NCBI GenBank assembly: GCA_964017065.1
Contig: OZ024784.1
Coordinates: forward strand, 17,093,152 to 17,157,151
Length of the DNA: 64,000 nucleotides
Direction of reading: 5' to 3'
From: Haliclona indistincta
Lineage: Eukaryota > Porifera > Demospongiae > Haplosclerida > Chalinidae
In this document: in pieces, positions 10,563 to 21,031 of the stretch
How the letters are laid out: each line of letters opens with the position of its first letter
Position numbering within the stretch: the first letter of the stretch is position 1
Made by a program: the position numbers and the translations under genes
The notes under the pieces: generated by a model
The model's input: only the letters and a program-made list of their open reading frames with translations
Told to the model about the DNA's origin: nothing
Database searches by the model: none

Positions 10563-13112
10563 TTAATGATGAGAGTTCTTTTTCCTTCTTCGTGAACCAA
10601 TTGGTAATAGCCCTGGGTGTAGTTGATCAATAAGATCATCTGGTGCTGTTCGCTTCTTGCGACTGCGTGATTGTGGAGTGGTAGGTGTTGGTGTAGCTGA
10701 AGCAGGCTCTGTTGTAGGTGTCAGCGGTTCAGTAGCTATGAAACCACTGGAACTGGCTGAGTGGGGTGTTTCGGGTTGAGAAGAAAGCATAGAGGAGGCA
10801 GGAGAGGGAGGGTTTTCTGTGTTGTTCGAGTCACAGGTGTGTTCATCTGCTTCCGTAGAAGTGCTGCTGCTGCTGCTAGTAAGCAGATTACGTGGGTTGA
10901 CACCTACAGAGATACAATAGGTATACATCTATACATGTGCACTTAGTATAATTATTCACTTTTGGCTAGATGAGTAATAATTTCCTTTGGAAATACGCTG
11001 GCATGGACAACAGGAACTTTGATGGAGGTGGTTCCTGTTGGTGCGTCCAGTCGATTGAACACTCGGCTCTGACTTCTCACGCCACAACCTGATGGGATGT
11101 TGTCCCTAAATTCATTAATAGTGAATTTGGGAACAATTCCTTTTTGAGTCATCAAGGCAACAGCTACTTCTACAGCCACTGCCATACTTGCTTTTCCACT
11201 TTGAGTACCAAATTGCAAGAAAGCTCTAGCCTGAAGCATGCATGATGATAAGAATAATTATAATTTCATCGTACCTTAACAGGACTGTCTAGTGCATCGA
11301 CTAGCTGTATCAGGTTGCTTCCAACTTTCTCCCAATAATTAGCAGAGATGGTCGCTTGATCTGATGTAGAATCCATGCATGTCTCGGAACGTTTTTGCAA
11401 ACTGTCTAGATGTGGTGAAAACTTCACAAACATTTCCCAGACACTCTCTTTGGTTTTCCCAACCATTTCAGCAATCTATAAGCATTAACGTACCAAGTAC
11501 AGTTGAAATAGAAATCTCATTGACACACCTGTTCTGTGAACCAGATCAGGTTGGCATAACCTTTCACTGTACGACCACCACAGCTAGGGAGAAGAGGTGC
11601 CACATTTCTTTCAAGCTCATCAACTTCAAAGGCACCTCCATCACGATACTTTTTACCAAGAGCTACTACATAGCCAATGCTATTGACAGCATCTGTCTTG
11701 AGAGTTTTTAGTGATGAGAACGCTTCTTGTTGCTCTGGTGTCCGAGCTTGAATTCCAGGACGGGAAAAAGGGATAATGACTACTCGTGATAGCAGCCTGC
11801 AAGCAGGTAAACTTATGAAAAATTATCCATCAGTACATGCATGCAATGAACCTTTGTATTGTGCCTAAAGTAAAGTTGCAGGCTAGTAGAAATCCACAAC
11901 GTGGCGTCTCTAAACCTCTTTTGAACCCTCCCCTCGTCATCCCATTGTAAAAGTCAATGATGACATTTTCGACTTCATTGACCTTGTTCGGGTCGTCGTA
12001 CAGCAAGCCCAGGGATGTTTGGGATGCAAGATGCACAAAATACTCCCTCCGCATTCCCCGAAAACTGCAGGCTTCAATCCCTAGTACACTCATTGCGGCA
12101 TTAGAAACTGTGGTTTTTCCTACATCTGGCTCACCATACAGTACAACTACTGGAGCTCCACCTTTCAACTCTACAAGTGTCTGAAAGTGAGAGTTCATGG
12201 CTACAGCTCCAAATGTAAACAGAGCGGCTGGACTATTGTGCTGAGTGGCAACTTCAACTGCTTGCCATAACTCTCTAAGGCCATCAAGAGATTGGTGGTA
12301 ATGACTTGGAATAACAGGCAGGAGTCGAGGCTCGACTTGTGATATATGAAAATATGCCTGCCTGGAATCAAGATCGATAGCTATTCCGTCCTCATTCAGA
12401 TGAAGCTGTAAAATACATTAACATTAGAACGAAGCATGCATAGTTATGCTTTAAAAGCTTGGCAATATTACCTAAATTCACAAGCAGCAAGGTGTACATA
12501 GAAATGCAATAGTATAATGGTTGCATTAATACATAATACACACTGTACTCAGTGCACTATAGCCGCATACTATAGTTGTACTGATGATGTGGTAGTATAA
12601 GTAGCATTAGATATCTTACCTCTGTTGATAGTAGAAACATTGGTGGGTCAGAGTCCTGCTGTCCGACACTCTTTACTGCAGCAAGAATCCTTGGCTGAGA
12701 AGTACTCATGAACTGCATTACTTTGCTGAGGATGTAATTACCAAGATCGCTATCAGAAAGAGTGCAAAACATGCCACCAGATCCAAAAGAGCGGTTGATG
12801 GCTTGTATAAAGTCTGACTTGTGCATGGCATCCTTTGCATAGAAAAAACAGTCCCTACAGCATGCAACGAATCAACATTATCTAACTTAACCATGATAGA
12901 TTCTATGATTTAAAGTCAGCCTTAAGTATTATTCTATAGTACCTTGACACTTGATCAGGGGAGCGTGTGACACGCGCAATGTAACCGTCTTTGGCTCCTT
13001 CCACTTTAGAAACAATAGTCAGAGTAAAATTTCCTCTGGTATGAAACACTTCGTTCTCCCCAGTGCCCTTTGTGATGCCAATAGTACCGTCTTTCTCTGT
13101 CACCGTAGACAT
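10563..13112 (-). CDS. Element-encoded P-loop ATPase / SF3-like helicase (multi-exon)
   Basis: At least seven minus-strand exons. The N-terminus, MSTVTEKDGTIG at 13112 (an upstream ATG at 13139 is possible), is followed by a GNFTLTIVSKVEG segment and an exon at about 12600-12865 (AMHKSDFIQAINRSFGSGG). The exon at about 11850-12410 has a Walker A, VVLYGEPDVGKTTVS, and a Walker B-like LGLLYDDPN, then FLLACNFTLGTIQR, which resembles the sensor-1 region. The next exon begins LLSRVVIIPFSR, a likely arginine-finger/sensor segment. Two helical exons follow (TKESVWEMFVKFSPHLDS; ARAFLQFGTQSGKASMAVAV), then a Ser/Thr/Pro-rich tail with a basic SRSRKKRTAPDD patch and a TAA stop at 10563-10565. The arrangement resembles DUF927/SF3-type hexameric ATPases. 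I cannot name the exact family. It may help the element replicate or transpose, or be a captured host gene. Confidence 0.7.
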
Positions 13113-13139
13113 ATTGCGGCCGTGCCGGGCAGAATACAA

Positions 13140-15490
13140 TTACTAAACACACCGTGACAAGCTGGAGGCTATGCAGAGCCTGGAACTTAGCTCGAGAGAC
13201 GTCTCACACTAGTCTGATGAGATTTTTATAGGAGTGCTATCAATAAAATGTGTTAAACTAGCCAGATGATGAGTATGGATTGCAGCCGGTCTAGACACTG
13301 ATCACGTATCCTACCATTATGTGATGAGTATGGATTGGTGCAGGTCTAGACGCTAATGATAGTAAACAGGCACATGGTTTAGCTATGCGTTATGATCACA
13401 TGCAATGTTGCAATTGAGCAGTCATGATCAATTTAAATTGAAGAGCAGGGCTTTAATTACATACTGCAGATTCTTCATGACAGCATCAATGTTTTGTGCG
13501 TCTGCACAATGTTATCTTTCATAAAAAAGTACAATGTTCAACTGTTTTTGTACAATAATAATCCAAAAAATAATCAATGTTAAAAAATCCATGTTCCCTA
13601 CTGCCAAGTGGTTGATGTTCTTTGCTACACTGTTGAACGAAAGTTGGTGACAAACATTAATGCTGACTGCTGACTGCACTGTATTGCCAAGAATACTTTA
13701 TGGTTGGTCGAATATTATCTTCCAAAGTGGCCCTATAATTATGTTTGTTATAAAACATATCTAATGGTGATATCAAGGGCTAGGGCGTACAGAGTATGTA
13801 ATGACTGCATACATAACATTTTCCTTTCCTTGACACCCTGCCTATGAAAAATGAAGGAGAAAAGTTGGAAATAAGCATTATATAATCACGATCGATACTT
13901 ACGTTTCACTTACATGTACACCACCCAACACAAGAAAGGTGAGGGTTCTCGTCTATTCCACAGAGCTCTAAGAAAGTGGCAATGGGAGAGAACATTAGAA
14001 AAGAAGAAAGACACCTATATAGACAGTTCTACACATCAATGGTTATCCACAACATGTCATTGTCATTGCAACATGTCGTTGCTAACTGACACTACTGAAA
14101 CAGAGCTCCACCCAGAGACACTCCACCCATTAACGTTATGATGCTCCACCTAGTAAAGTTATCAACTCATTATGTGTTTTCTTGTATTGTGTTGTTTATC
14201 CGCTGCATTTTTTTAATGAAGAAGGTCAGTTAGGTCACAGTATGTGGCTGAAAAATTAAACACTATCAACAATTTCAGGCTAGAATTGAGATAATTATCA
14301 TAATGGCCCAGCCAAGAATATCCCTTCACGAGAAAAAAATCATCTGGGAAAAACCCAAGTTTATGATTACAAAAGTCTACCTTCCTGACAGGAGCGCTCC
14401 TGTTATTACAGATAACAGTATTTTGACATATTTGCAGTCGTTAGGCAAGTGGACAGAATACGGAAAATAATTGAAAAACGAAACTGTATACATGTACTCG
14501 AGTGCTCAGCTCATTAACTGCCGCTTCTTTGTCCCAGTTTACACGTGCTTGGTACAAAAGACTCGGTTAATGTTCACGTGTATCAGTGTATCGACTGCAT
14601 AGCCCAAAGACCATACTATCAGCTGCAACAAATATTGCATTTTGATCACTCATAATTCAGGCGGGAGAAGCCAATCAGTACACCCTATTGAAACATGACT
14701 GTCTCGAGTCAGTACAGTCTAGCTTGGGGCAAATTTGTTTGCCCCATTTGCAAAATCCTCACCACCAGTCTGTAGCTCTTGGATGGTGCCACAAATTTCC
14801 TCCCAAAATGTTTTGGTAATGAGTTTAAAAGTAAATATATTACTGAGTTTCACATTGAATCATGTTGTTTATGTAGCTCGCCAGCCTGCCCACTTTTCAA
14901 GATGAATGATGCGAACAGCAAGATACAAAAGATACACTGTAGTATAGCTGTCAGTATCAACATGTGCATTTCTTGTGCAAATTTACAATAATTGCATTAA
15001 TTCAGAAAACTTTTTATACTGCATACTTTAGCTTACATATCTCGGAAATCGTTTGCAGTACCAAAACAGTTTTAGCATAGAATAATACCAATGTTGTCAC
15101 ACAAAAATGCCCCAGGAAAGACTGTACCCATATGAAAACTACCTTTCTTCAGTGCTAGCTTTGTGAGCATCGTGCAGAAGACCACAGATGAAATGATTAG
15201 TGACAGTTAATAGACAGGTAGAGCTATGATATACACTAAATTGCAAGCACATTTAGCCCCAGAGCTTCCGACAAAAGCCTTTGGAAAGTAGGTTACAGTT
15301 GTGGTTAGTTTTTATCCAATGGAATGTGCTCACGTACAATGTAAGGACTTTCCACTTTTAAAATTATTCTCCGTATACCGTCGCTTGCCTATCGACTGCT
15401 TGCAAAAATTCGCTTAAGCACTAAGCCAAGCACATGAACAAGAGTGCTTCAAGCACTCTAAACAAGCACTTGATTTTGTCAATGTAATCA
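13140..15490. other. Right subterminal region of the element, no recognisable gene
   Basis: About 2.3 kb upstream of the ATPase gene. Contains a short imperfect direct repeat (GATGAGTATGGATTG...GGTCTAGAC at about 13267 and 13324) and only short reading frames (for example 13914-14141 and 14779-14991) without known motifs. Near the array there is a small palindrome (GAGTGCTTCAAGCACTC, about 15441). Probably holds the ATPase gene's promoter. Confidence 0.45.
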
Positions 15491-15499
15491 ATCGATGAT

Positions 15500-17111
15500 T
15501 TTTACAACCACACAACCCTGGCAGTACAACCAGGACAACCACACAACCTGTACAACCATGCAACCAGTACAACCTCTCAACCAGTACAACCACACAACCA
15601 GTACAACCACACAACCAGTACAACCACACAACCAGTACAACCAGTACAACCACACAACCACACAACCAGTACAACCCCACAACCAGTACAACCCCACAAC
15701 CAGTACAACCTCACAACCACACAACCAGTACAACCTCTCAACCAGTACAACCTCACAACCAGTACAACCACACAACCAGTACAACCAGTACAACCACACA
15801 ACCAGTACAACCACACAACCAGCACAACCACACAACCAGTACAACCACACAACCAGTACAACCTCTCAACCAGTACAACCTCACAACCAGTACAACCACA
15901 CAACCAGTACAACCACACAACCAGCACAACCACACAACCAGTACAACCACACAACCAGTACAACCACACAACCAGTACAACCTCACAACCAGTACAACCA
16001 GTACAACCTCACAACCTGTACAACCAGTACAACCTCACAACCAGTACAACCACACAACCAGTACAACCAGTACAACCACACAACCACACAACCAGTACAA
16101 CCTCTCAACCAGCACAACCAGTACAACCACACAACCAGTACAACCACACAACCAGCACAACCACACAACCAGTACAACCACACAACCAGCACAACCACAC
16201 AACCAGCACAACCACACAACCAGTACAACCACACAACCAGTACAACCAGTACAACCACACAACCAGTACAACCACACAACCAGTACAACCATGCAACCAG
16301 TACAACCACACAACCAGTACAACAACACAACCAGTACAACCACACAACCACACAACCTGTACAACCATGCAACCAGTACACCAGTACAACCTCTCAACCT
16401 GTACAACCACACAACCACACAACCAGTACAAACACACAACCAGTACAACCACACAACCAGTACAACCATGCAGTACAACCACACAACCAGTACAACCACA
16501 CAACCAGTACAACCATGCAGTACAACCACACAACCAGTACAACCAGTACAACCACACAACCAGTACAACCACACAACCAGTACAACCATGCAACCAGTAC
16601 AACCACACAACCAGTACAACAACACAACCAGTACAACCACACAACCACACAACCTGTACAACCATGCAACCAGTACACCAGTACAACCTCTCAACCTGTA
16701 CAACCACACAACCACACAACCAGTACAAACACACAACCAGTACAACCACACAACCAGTACAACCATGCAGTACAACCACACAACCAGTACAACCACACAA
16801 CCAGTACAACCATGCAGTACAACCACACAACCAGTACAACCACACAACCACACAACCTGTACAACCATGCAACCAGTACACCAGTACAACCTCTCAACCT
16901 GTACAACCACACAACCACACAACCAGTACAAACACACAACCAGTACAACCACACAACCAGTACAACCATGCAGTACAACCACACAACCAGTACAACCACA
17001 CAACCAGTACAACCATGCAGTACAACCACACAACCAGTACAACCACACAACCAGTACAACCACACAACCAGTATACAACCACACAACCAGTATACAGCCA
17101 GTACAATCACA
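15500..17111 (-). repeat. Minisatellite array (right arm), inverse of the left array
   Basis: Complementary units (TACAACCACACAACCAG and variants) in the opposite orientation to 3301-4585. It contains a higher-order duplication: the block with ACCTGTACAACCATGCAACC, AGTACACCAGTACAACCTCT and ACAAACACACAACC appears near 16345, 16642 and 16850, giving about 300- and 210-bp super-repeats that the left arm lacks. Confidence 0.95.
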
Positions 17112-17221
17112 CAACTGACCTGCACTAGTACTGCCATTGCTGGACTCGCACGCCACGTCGAACGATTTAACCCTTTCAAGCGGGTTAAGAATAATGTGTA
17201 TCTGTACCCATAACAAGACTC
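17085..17221 (-). repeat. Right terminal inverted repeat, unique part
   Basis: Reverse complement of 3189-3330 with only a few substitutions and one 9-bp indel. Ends at 17221, directly followed by the GTTATATC direct repeat. Confidence 0.85.
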
Positions 17222-17229
17222 GTTATATC
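17222..17229. repeat. Target-site duplication, right copy
   Basis: GTTATATC, identical to 3181-3188. Confidence 0.8.
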
Positions 17230-17341
17230 AAGTTCGCGGAAAAAGGAATGTAATTATCTGCATTTCCGCGTTGCACGAGCTCGCCCACGCGAAACGCTGG
17301 GCTGGGTTTCAAAATTTATGGTTAGTCTACACCTTTGAGCC

Positions 17342-17917
17342 ATGGTGTGGCGTTGGATCTCTCGTCGAGTTTTATTTTCTCGAGCTGCCTGGATGTTGAT
17401 TGGGATCTTGATTGGGATCTTGATTTCAAACCTGTTCTCAATGGTTCACGACTGTGTAGTCTATAAGAGGGTACTCTCATTCTTCTACGTCAGTCTGTAT
17501 CACTGATGATGGCAGGAAGCTAGCATTGTCTTGCTCTAGATCTGGGGAGGAGAATGACAGAATCTTTCATCCTGCACAACTGTCATTGCAGTCAGTGCCT
17601 AGTATTCAGAGCTCAGAAAACAGTACCTACCAAAGCACTATCCAAAGATCTGATGATACAGCAGCTAGTGTGGAAGGTACTTAGCAGTTGTGCAGACAAC
17701 TTTGTGCCATAGGCCCATAGATACTATAGACTACGCAGTCTATAGTATCTGTGATTGTGTGTTCAATGTTAGGAGATAATGTCAAAGTCTTTTGGTCAAA
17801 TTCTGATGGTGGTCATACTGGATTCTTGTCTATTGAATGGCTCAAAGAGTTTGACTACTCCATCATGATAAAACACAGGGATGAATCACCTCCACTAGTA
17901 GCCGTGAGTGGTGTGTG

Positions 17918-17989
<72 letters not shown>

Positions 17990-19033
17990 GTGTGTGTGTG
18001 TGTTTCTGTGTTGTATTATCATGATTTTCAGGATCACATACCACGAATTAGCTACAGTAAAGCAATGAGCTCTGATGAAGGATTGTGGAAGTAAATGCAA
18101 TATCTACTAGGAAATTACATTCTCAGGTGGTTGAGAGACCTCAATGTATATGGTGTGTGTCTTGTATATGGTGGTCATCCAAATATAGGAGAGTTTGAAA
18201 AGGTTATTTGTGAATAATGTCTACTCACTACCTTTTTGTGTTTTAGGTTTGTAGCAAGATTGGTAACATGCAGGAAACCATGTATGGAAAACTGAGTATT
18301 ATACATGCACAGATGCATACTGTATGAAAATTTTTGTGACCCGATTAGAAGTTTGACTTGTTGGCTATGGACACTGCAGACAATGTAGCATACAGCACTG
18401 TTGGTCTTCCTCTCCACATGGACCTGCCCTATTATCAGTCCATGCCTGGAATACAGTTACTGTACACTGTCAAGTGAGAATTTTGTGCTAATAATTTTAC
18501 AATGTTTAGGTTTGATAAGTGTGTCGAGGGAGGAGAGAGCATACTGTTGGATGCCTATGCTGTGGTGGAAGAGATGAGAAGAAAGCATCCCAAGCAGTTT
18601 GATACGCTCACAAAAATTCCTGCTACTTTCGAGAAACTTTGCTTTGTAGGGTATGCAGATTTCAATTTTGTAAACTTGAATCACATTAGCTTGGTTACCC
18701 TACCACCATAGTGATTCCAACAATCCAGTGGAGTGCGTGAGATATCAGAGACCACACATTGCACTCAATGGAGACAAAAAGGTTGTTCAGAATTGCTATT
18801 GGGAGTTATATTGCAGTTATTGTAGACACTTTATTTCTTACTTTTTATTAGGTGATAGGTATCTACTGGTCTACTGCACATCTGGGACCACTGTGTCTTC
18901 CAGAGGTGAGCCAGTAACTAGTAACCACCATGGATGATAAATGCCGGGATCACTTGTCACAGCACCAAATAGATGCTTACTATGATGGCCACACTTTAAT
19001 GGATAAAATGTTCGAGGAGTCTCCGCTAAAGGT
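17342..19033 (+). CDS. BBOX1/TMLHE-like 2-oxoglutarate dioxygenase, 3' end missing or displaced
   Basis: Family role: Fe(II)/2-oxoglutarate hydroxylases of carnitine biosynthesis. Seen, in order on the plus strand: a possible start at 17342 (MVWRWISRRVLFSRAAW, a plausible mitochondrial presequence); NVKVFWSNSDGGHTGFLSIEWL (about 17780-17840); DHIPRISYSKAM; WLRDLNVYGVCLVYGG; VCSKIGNMQETMYG; then KFDLLAMDTADNVAYST and GLPLHMDLPYYQSMPGIQLL (18360-18480), which contains the iron-binding H-x-D; FDKCVEGGESILLDAYAVVEEM; VIGIYWSTAHLGPLCLPE; HQIDAYYDGHTLMDKMFEES, ending at a donor at 19033. No downstream exon with the distal His follows. The nearest candidate is at 24236, beyond a decayed duplicate of the last exon. 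Either a 5.2-kb intron spans the Roc gene or the gene is truncated. One intron carries a long (GT)n tract. Confidence 0.7.
17921..18002. repeat. (GT)n microsatellite
   Basis: A nearly pure TG run in an intron of the BBOX1-like gene, shortly after its donor site. It creates a false Cys/Val reading frame. Confidence 0.95.
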
Positions 19034-19084
19034 AATCATAGACAAAATTAATTAAGATGAATACTGGACTAAGTACAGTGCTGT

Positions 19085-19176
19085 AACGTACTTCTTAAGC
19101 TTTTTGCCAATTTCTTTATAAATCTCCTTGTTTTATCTCCCGCCACTAATACTGTCTACAAAGTCATTTTTGCTGC
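19085..19176 (-). pseudogene. DNPH1: DNPH1 exon-1 relic
   Basis: Plus-strand text CGTACTTCTTAAGCTTTTTG through ATCTCCCGCCACTAATACTG and TCTACAAAGTCATTTTTGC is a degenerate match to the first exon of DNPH1 copy b (about 3031-3120). It lies just downstream of a BBOX1 3' part, as copy b does at 2526. No usable start or reading frame remains. Confidence 0.7.
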
Positions 19177-19814
19177 AAAGAATGAATGTGTGATGAACTT
19201 GACTTAAAATTTGCAAAAAACAAAATTGGTCTATTAGCCAGTCAATTGCGTTACCATTCCTGTGTTGTGTAGTATATCAAGACAGACATGCACGTTCATG
19301 TTGAGACACAGCACTTGGCTGAAAAATCATTATTATTGTCATCGGTATAAGGATTCCATACATGAAATTTAATGTCATGTCATAGCTAACATCTGATCAG
19401 CTACACTATTCTCTCCCATTCTTTGCAGTGCAGCTCTCAAAATACTCCATGTGGGGACTCCATTTTGTGAGACATTGTCTTTTTGCTGCAGCCATGCCAT
19501 AATCATGTCAATCTTGCATTCCTTAGGCTTGCCTAGTCGATGAGTTTCAATATCATTAAGTGTTGGCTGATACAATAGTCCTAGCACCAAACCAAGCCTC
19601 TTCCAGTCACTAATGCCGTCCACCACTTCCAACACATCTATAAGATCTCCAACACCTGTGCATTTAGTAGACAATAATATAAAAACAGACAAAAGCAGAT
19701 CTTTTACTTACAAAGTGCTCTGGAAATGTCTTTAACACCAGCAGCAGCTATAGATTTGTAGCTAAAATCCTTCTCACTCAGCTTAGCAACTTCCTGCATA
19801 TGCCAAAACAATAA

Positions 19815-20660
19815 TAATGAAATCACCAACGGTGCTGATGCCTCAGTGGAAATTCAAGTAGCTAGCTTAGTGCAGTTTAATTGACAACAGACACTACAGT
19901 GAAGAAGCTGTAGCTATACTAGAATTCTGTAGCTGTGCATAGCAATGGAAACTAAGCATGACTGTCTTGACCACAAATGTTGTGACACCTCCAGCCCTAG
20001 AGTTGCTGATAACTAGCTGCAGCAAGAGTGCTGTACTCAATATTGCTGTGAGAATATATAGCTGATTACGGACAGATTATGCTTGGACAATGCAGATACA
20101 GTGGTTGCACCTTATAATTATAGCAATCAGAAGCCCAGCAGTGCTGACCACATGGAATTTAGCTGGGCATGTCAACTCAGCATGTGCGCGCTAGTCGAAG
20201 ACAGCTTGCTGCTTGAATCGATCGCACTTGCACAATTGATTTCTCTATATTCGCTGTGCTATCTTGGGTACAGAATTGCCCTACAAGCTGCTAAGAAGAC
20301 GGTGGCAGACAGTTTTGTCTTTAGCGAAGTCGCAAGTCTAGCAACACCATTCAAGGTAATGAAGCTTTGCAACCAATGTCTATCAATTCAATTCCGAGGC
20401 AATACCGAGTTGAACATGTATTGCAAGATATCAACGCTTAGTTTTCAGCCGATGCGGAGTTCTGCCTGCGAACAGAGTGAAAAAGCACCAAAGGTGCAGA
20501 TGCCTCGGTGGAATGCCGCCATTTCACATACACAGTAAACTGCAGCTATCATACCTTTCTGTACAGCAATCACAATGCAGTATAATAGTTATGCAATCAA
20601 AAGCCAATCAGTGCTGACCACTAATTCAAGAAGAGTTCAATGGAACACATACCCTGTGCG
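19815..20660. repeat. Dispersed repeat copies (GCACCAAAGGTGCTGATGCC family)
   Basis: The modules CACCAA(A)GGTGC(T)GATGCCTCGGTGGAA and TGCAATCAAAAGCCAATCAG/TGCTGACCAC recur near 19827, 20110, 20487, 20600, 24427 and 24905. They lie in the long intron of the Roc gene and downstream of the BBOX1 fragment. Probably a non-autonomous transposon family. Copies are incomplete and I could not define its ends. Confidence 0.6.
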
Positions 20661-20956
20661 CTATGCAATGTGCAGAAATTGATGTGAATGCTACTCCTAG
20701 TGACTTCAGTGTGGACTATTATATTAGTGTTTAGTGAACACGCGTGTACTTGTTTGCTCACAATTGTGGCACACTCACATACCGAAATGTTCTAATCGGT
20801 GATGTTGCTAATACGAATACATGGCCATAGCACGCAACAGGAGACTATCTCGAATTCACAGGCGTCTTTCAAAGAATAAATATTCGACAACCAAGCTGTT
20901 GAGAGCTATTTCATAACAATCTTCAAGCAGTAAGGCAGTAAACAGCTGCGTGTTTT

Positions 20957-20957
<1 letters not shown>

Positions 20958-21030
<73 letters not shown>
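20958..21030. repeat. (CA)n/(TA)n microsatellite
   Basis: ACAC run followed by ATATATAT. Intronic to the Roc-Death gene. Confidence 0.95.

Positions 21031-21031
<1 letters not shown>

Larger units (their letters stand above)
3189..17221 (-). mobile_element. 14-kb Mutator-like DNA transposon with minisatellite-bearing inverted repeats
   Basis: The ends are inverted copies. The left reads GAATCTTGTTATGGG from 3189; the reverse complement of the right reads GAGTCTTGTTATGGG from 17221. Identity continues for about 150 bp with only a few substitutions and one 9-bp indel (an extra CTACTAGTG on the left), then passes into inverted minisatellite arrays of about 1.3 and 1.6 kb. An identical 8-bp direct repeat flanks both ends. 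The interior carries a MULE transposase (5355-8659), a C2H2 gene (9875-10240) and a P-loop ATPase gene (10563-13112), all minus strand, hence the strand given. The very similar ends suggest a recent insertion. MULE assignment is from the transposase. The KDZ/Zisupton group of large DNA transposons is the alternative I considered and find less likely. Confidence 0.82.

Noticed and set aside
15414..17216. Equivalent long frames in the right minisatellite, up to 572 codons
   Set aside because: Same cause; the inverse array gives the same two compositions.
17855..18100. Cys/Val and His/Thr dipeptide ORFs over (GT)n, also at 20856-21164, 29835-30136 and 27043-27558
   Set aside because: Microsatellite translations inside introns.
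20083..20538. 151-codon plus-strand ORF
   Set aside because: Lies in the intron of the opposite-strand Roc-Death gene and contains dispersed-repeat modules; no protein motif.
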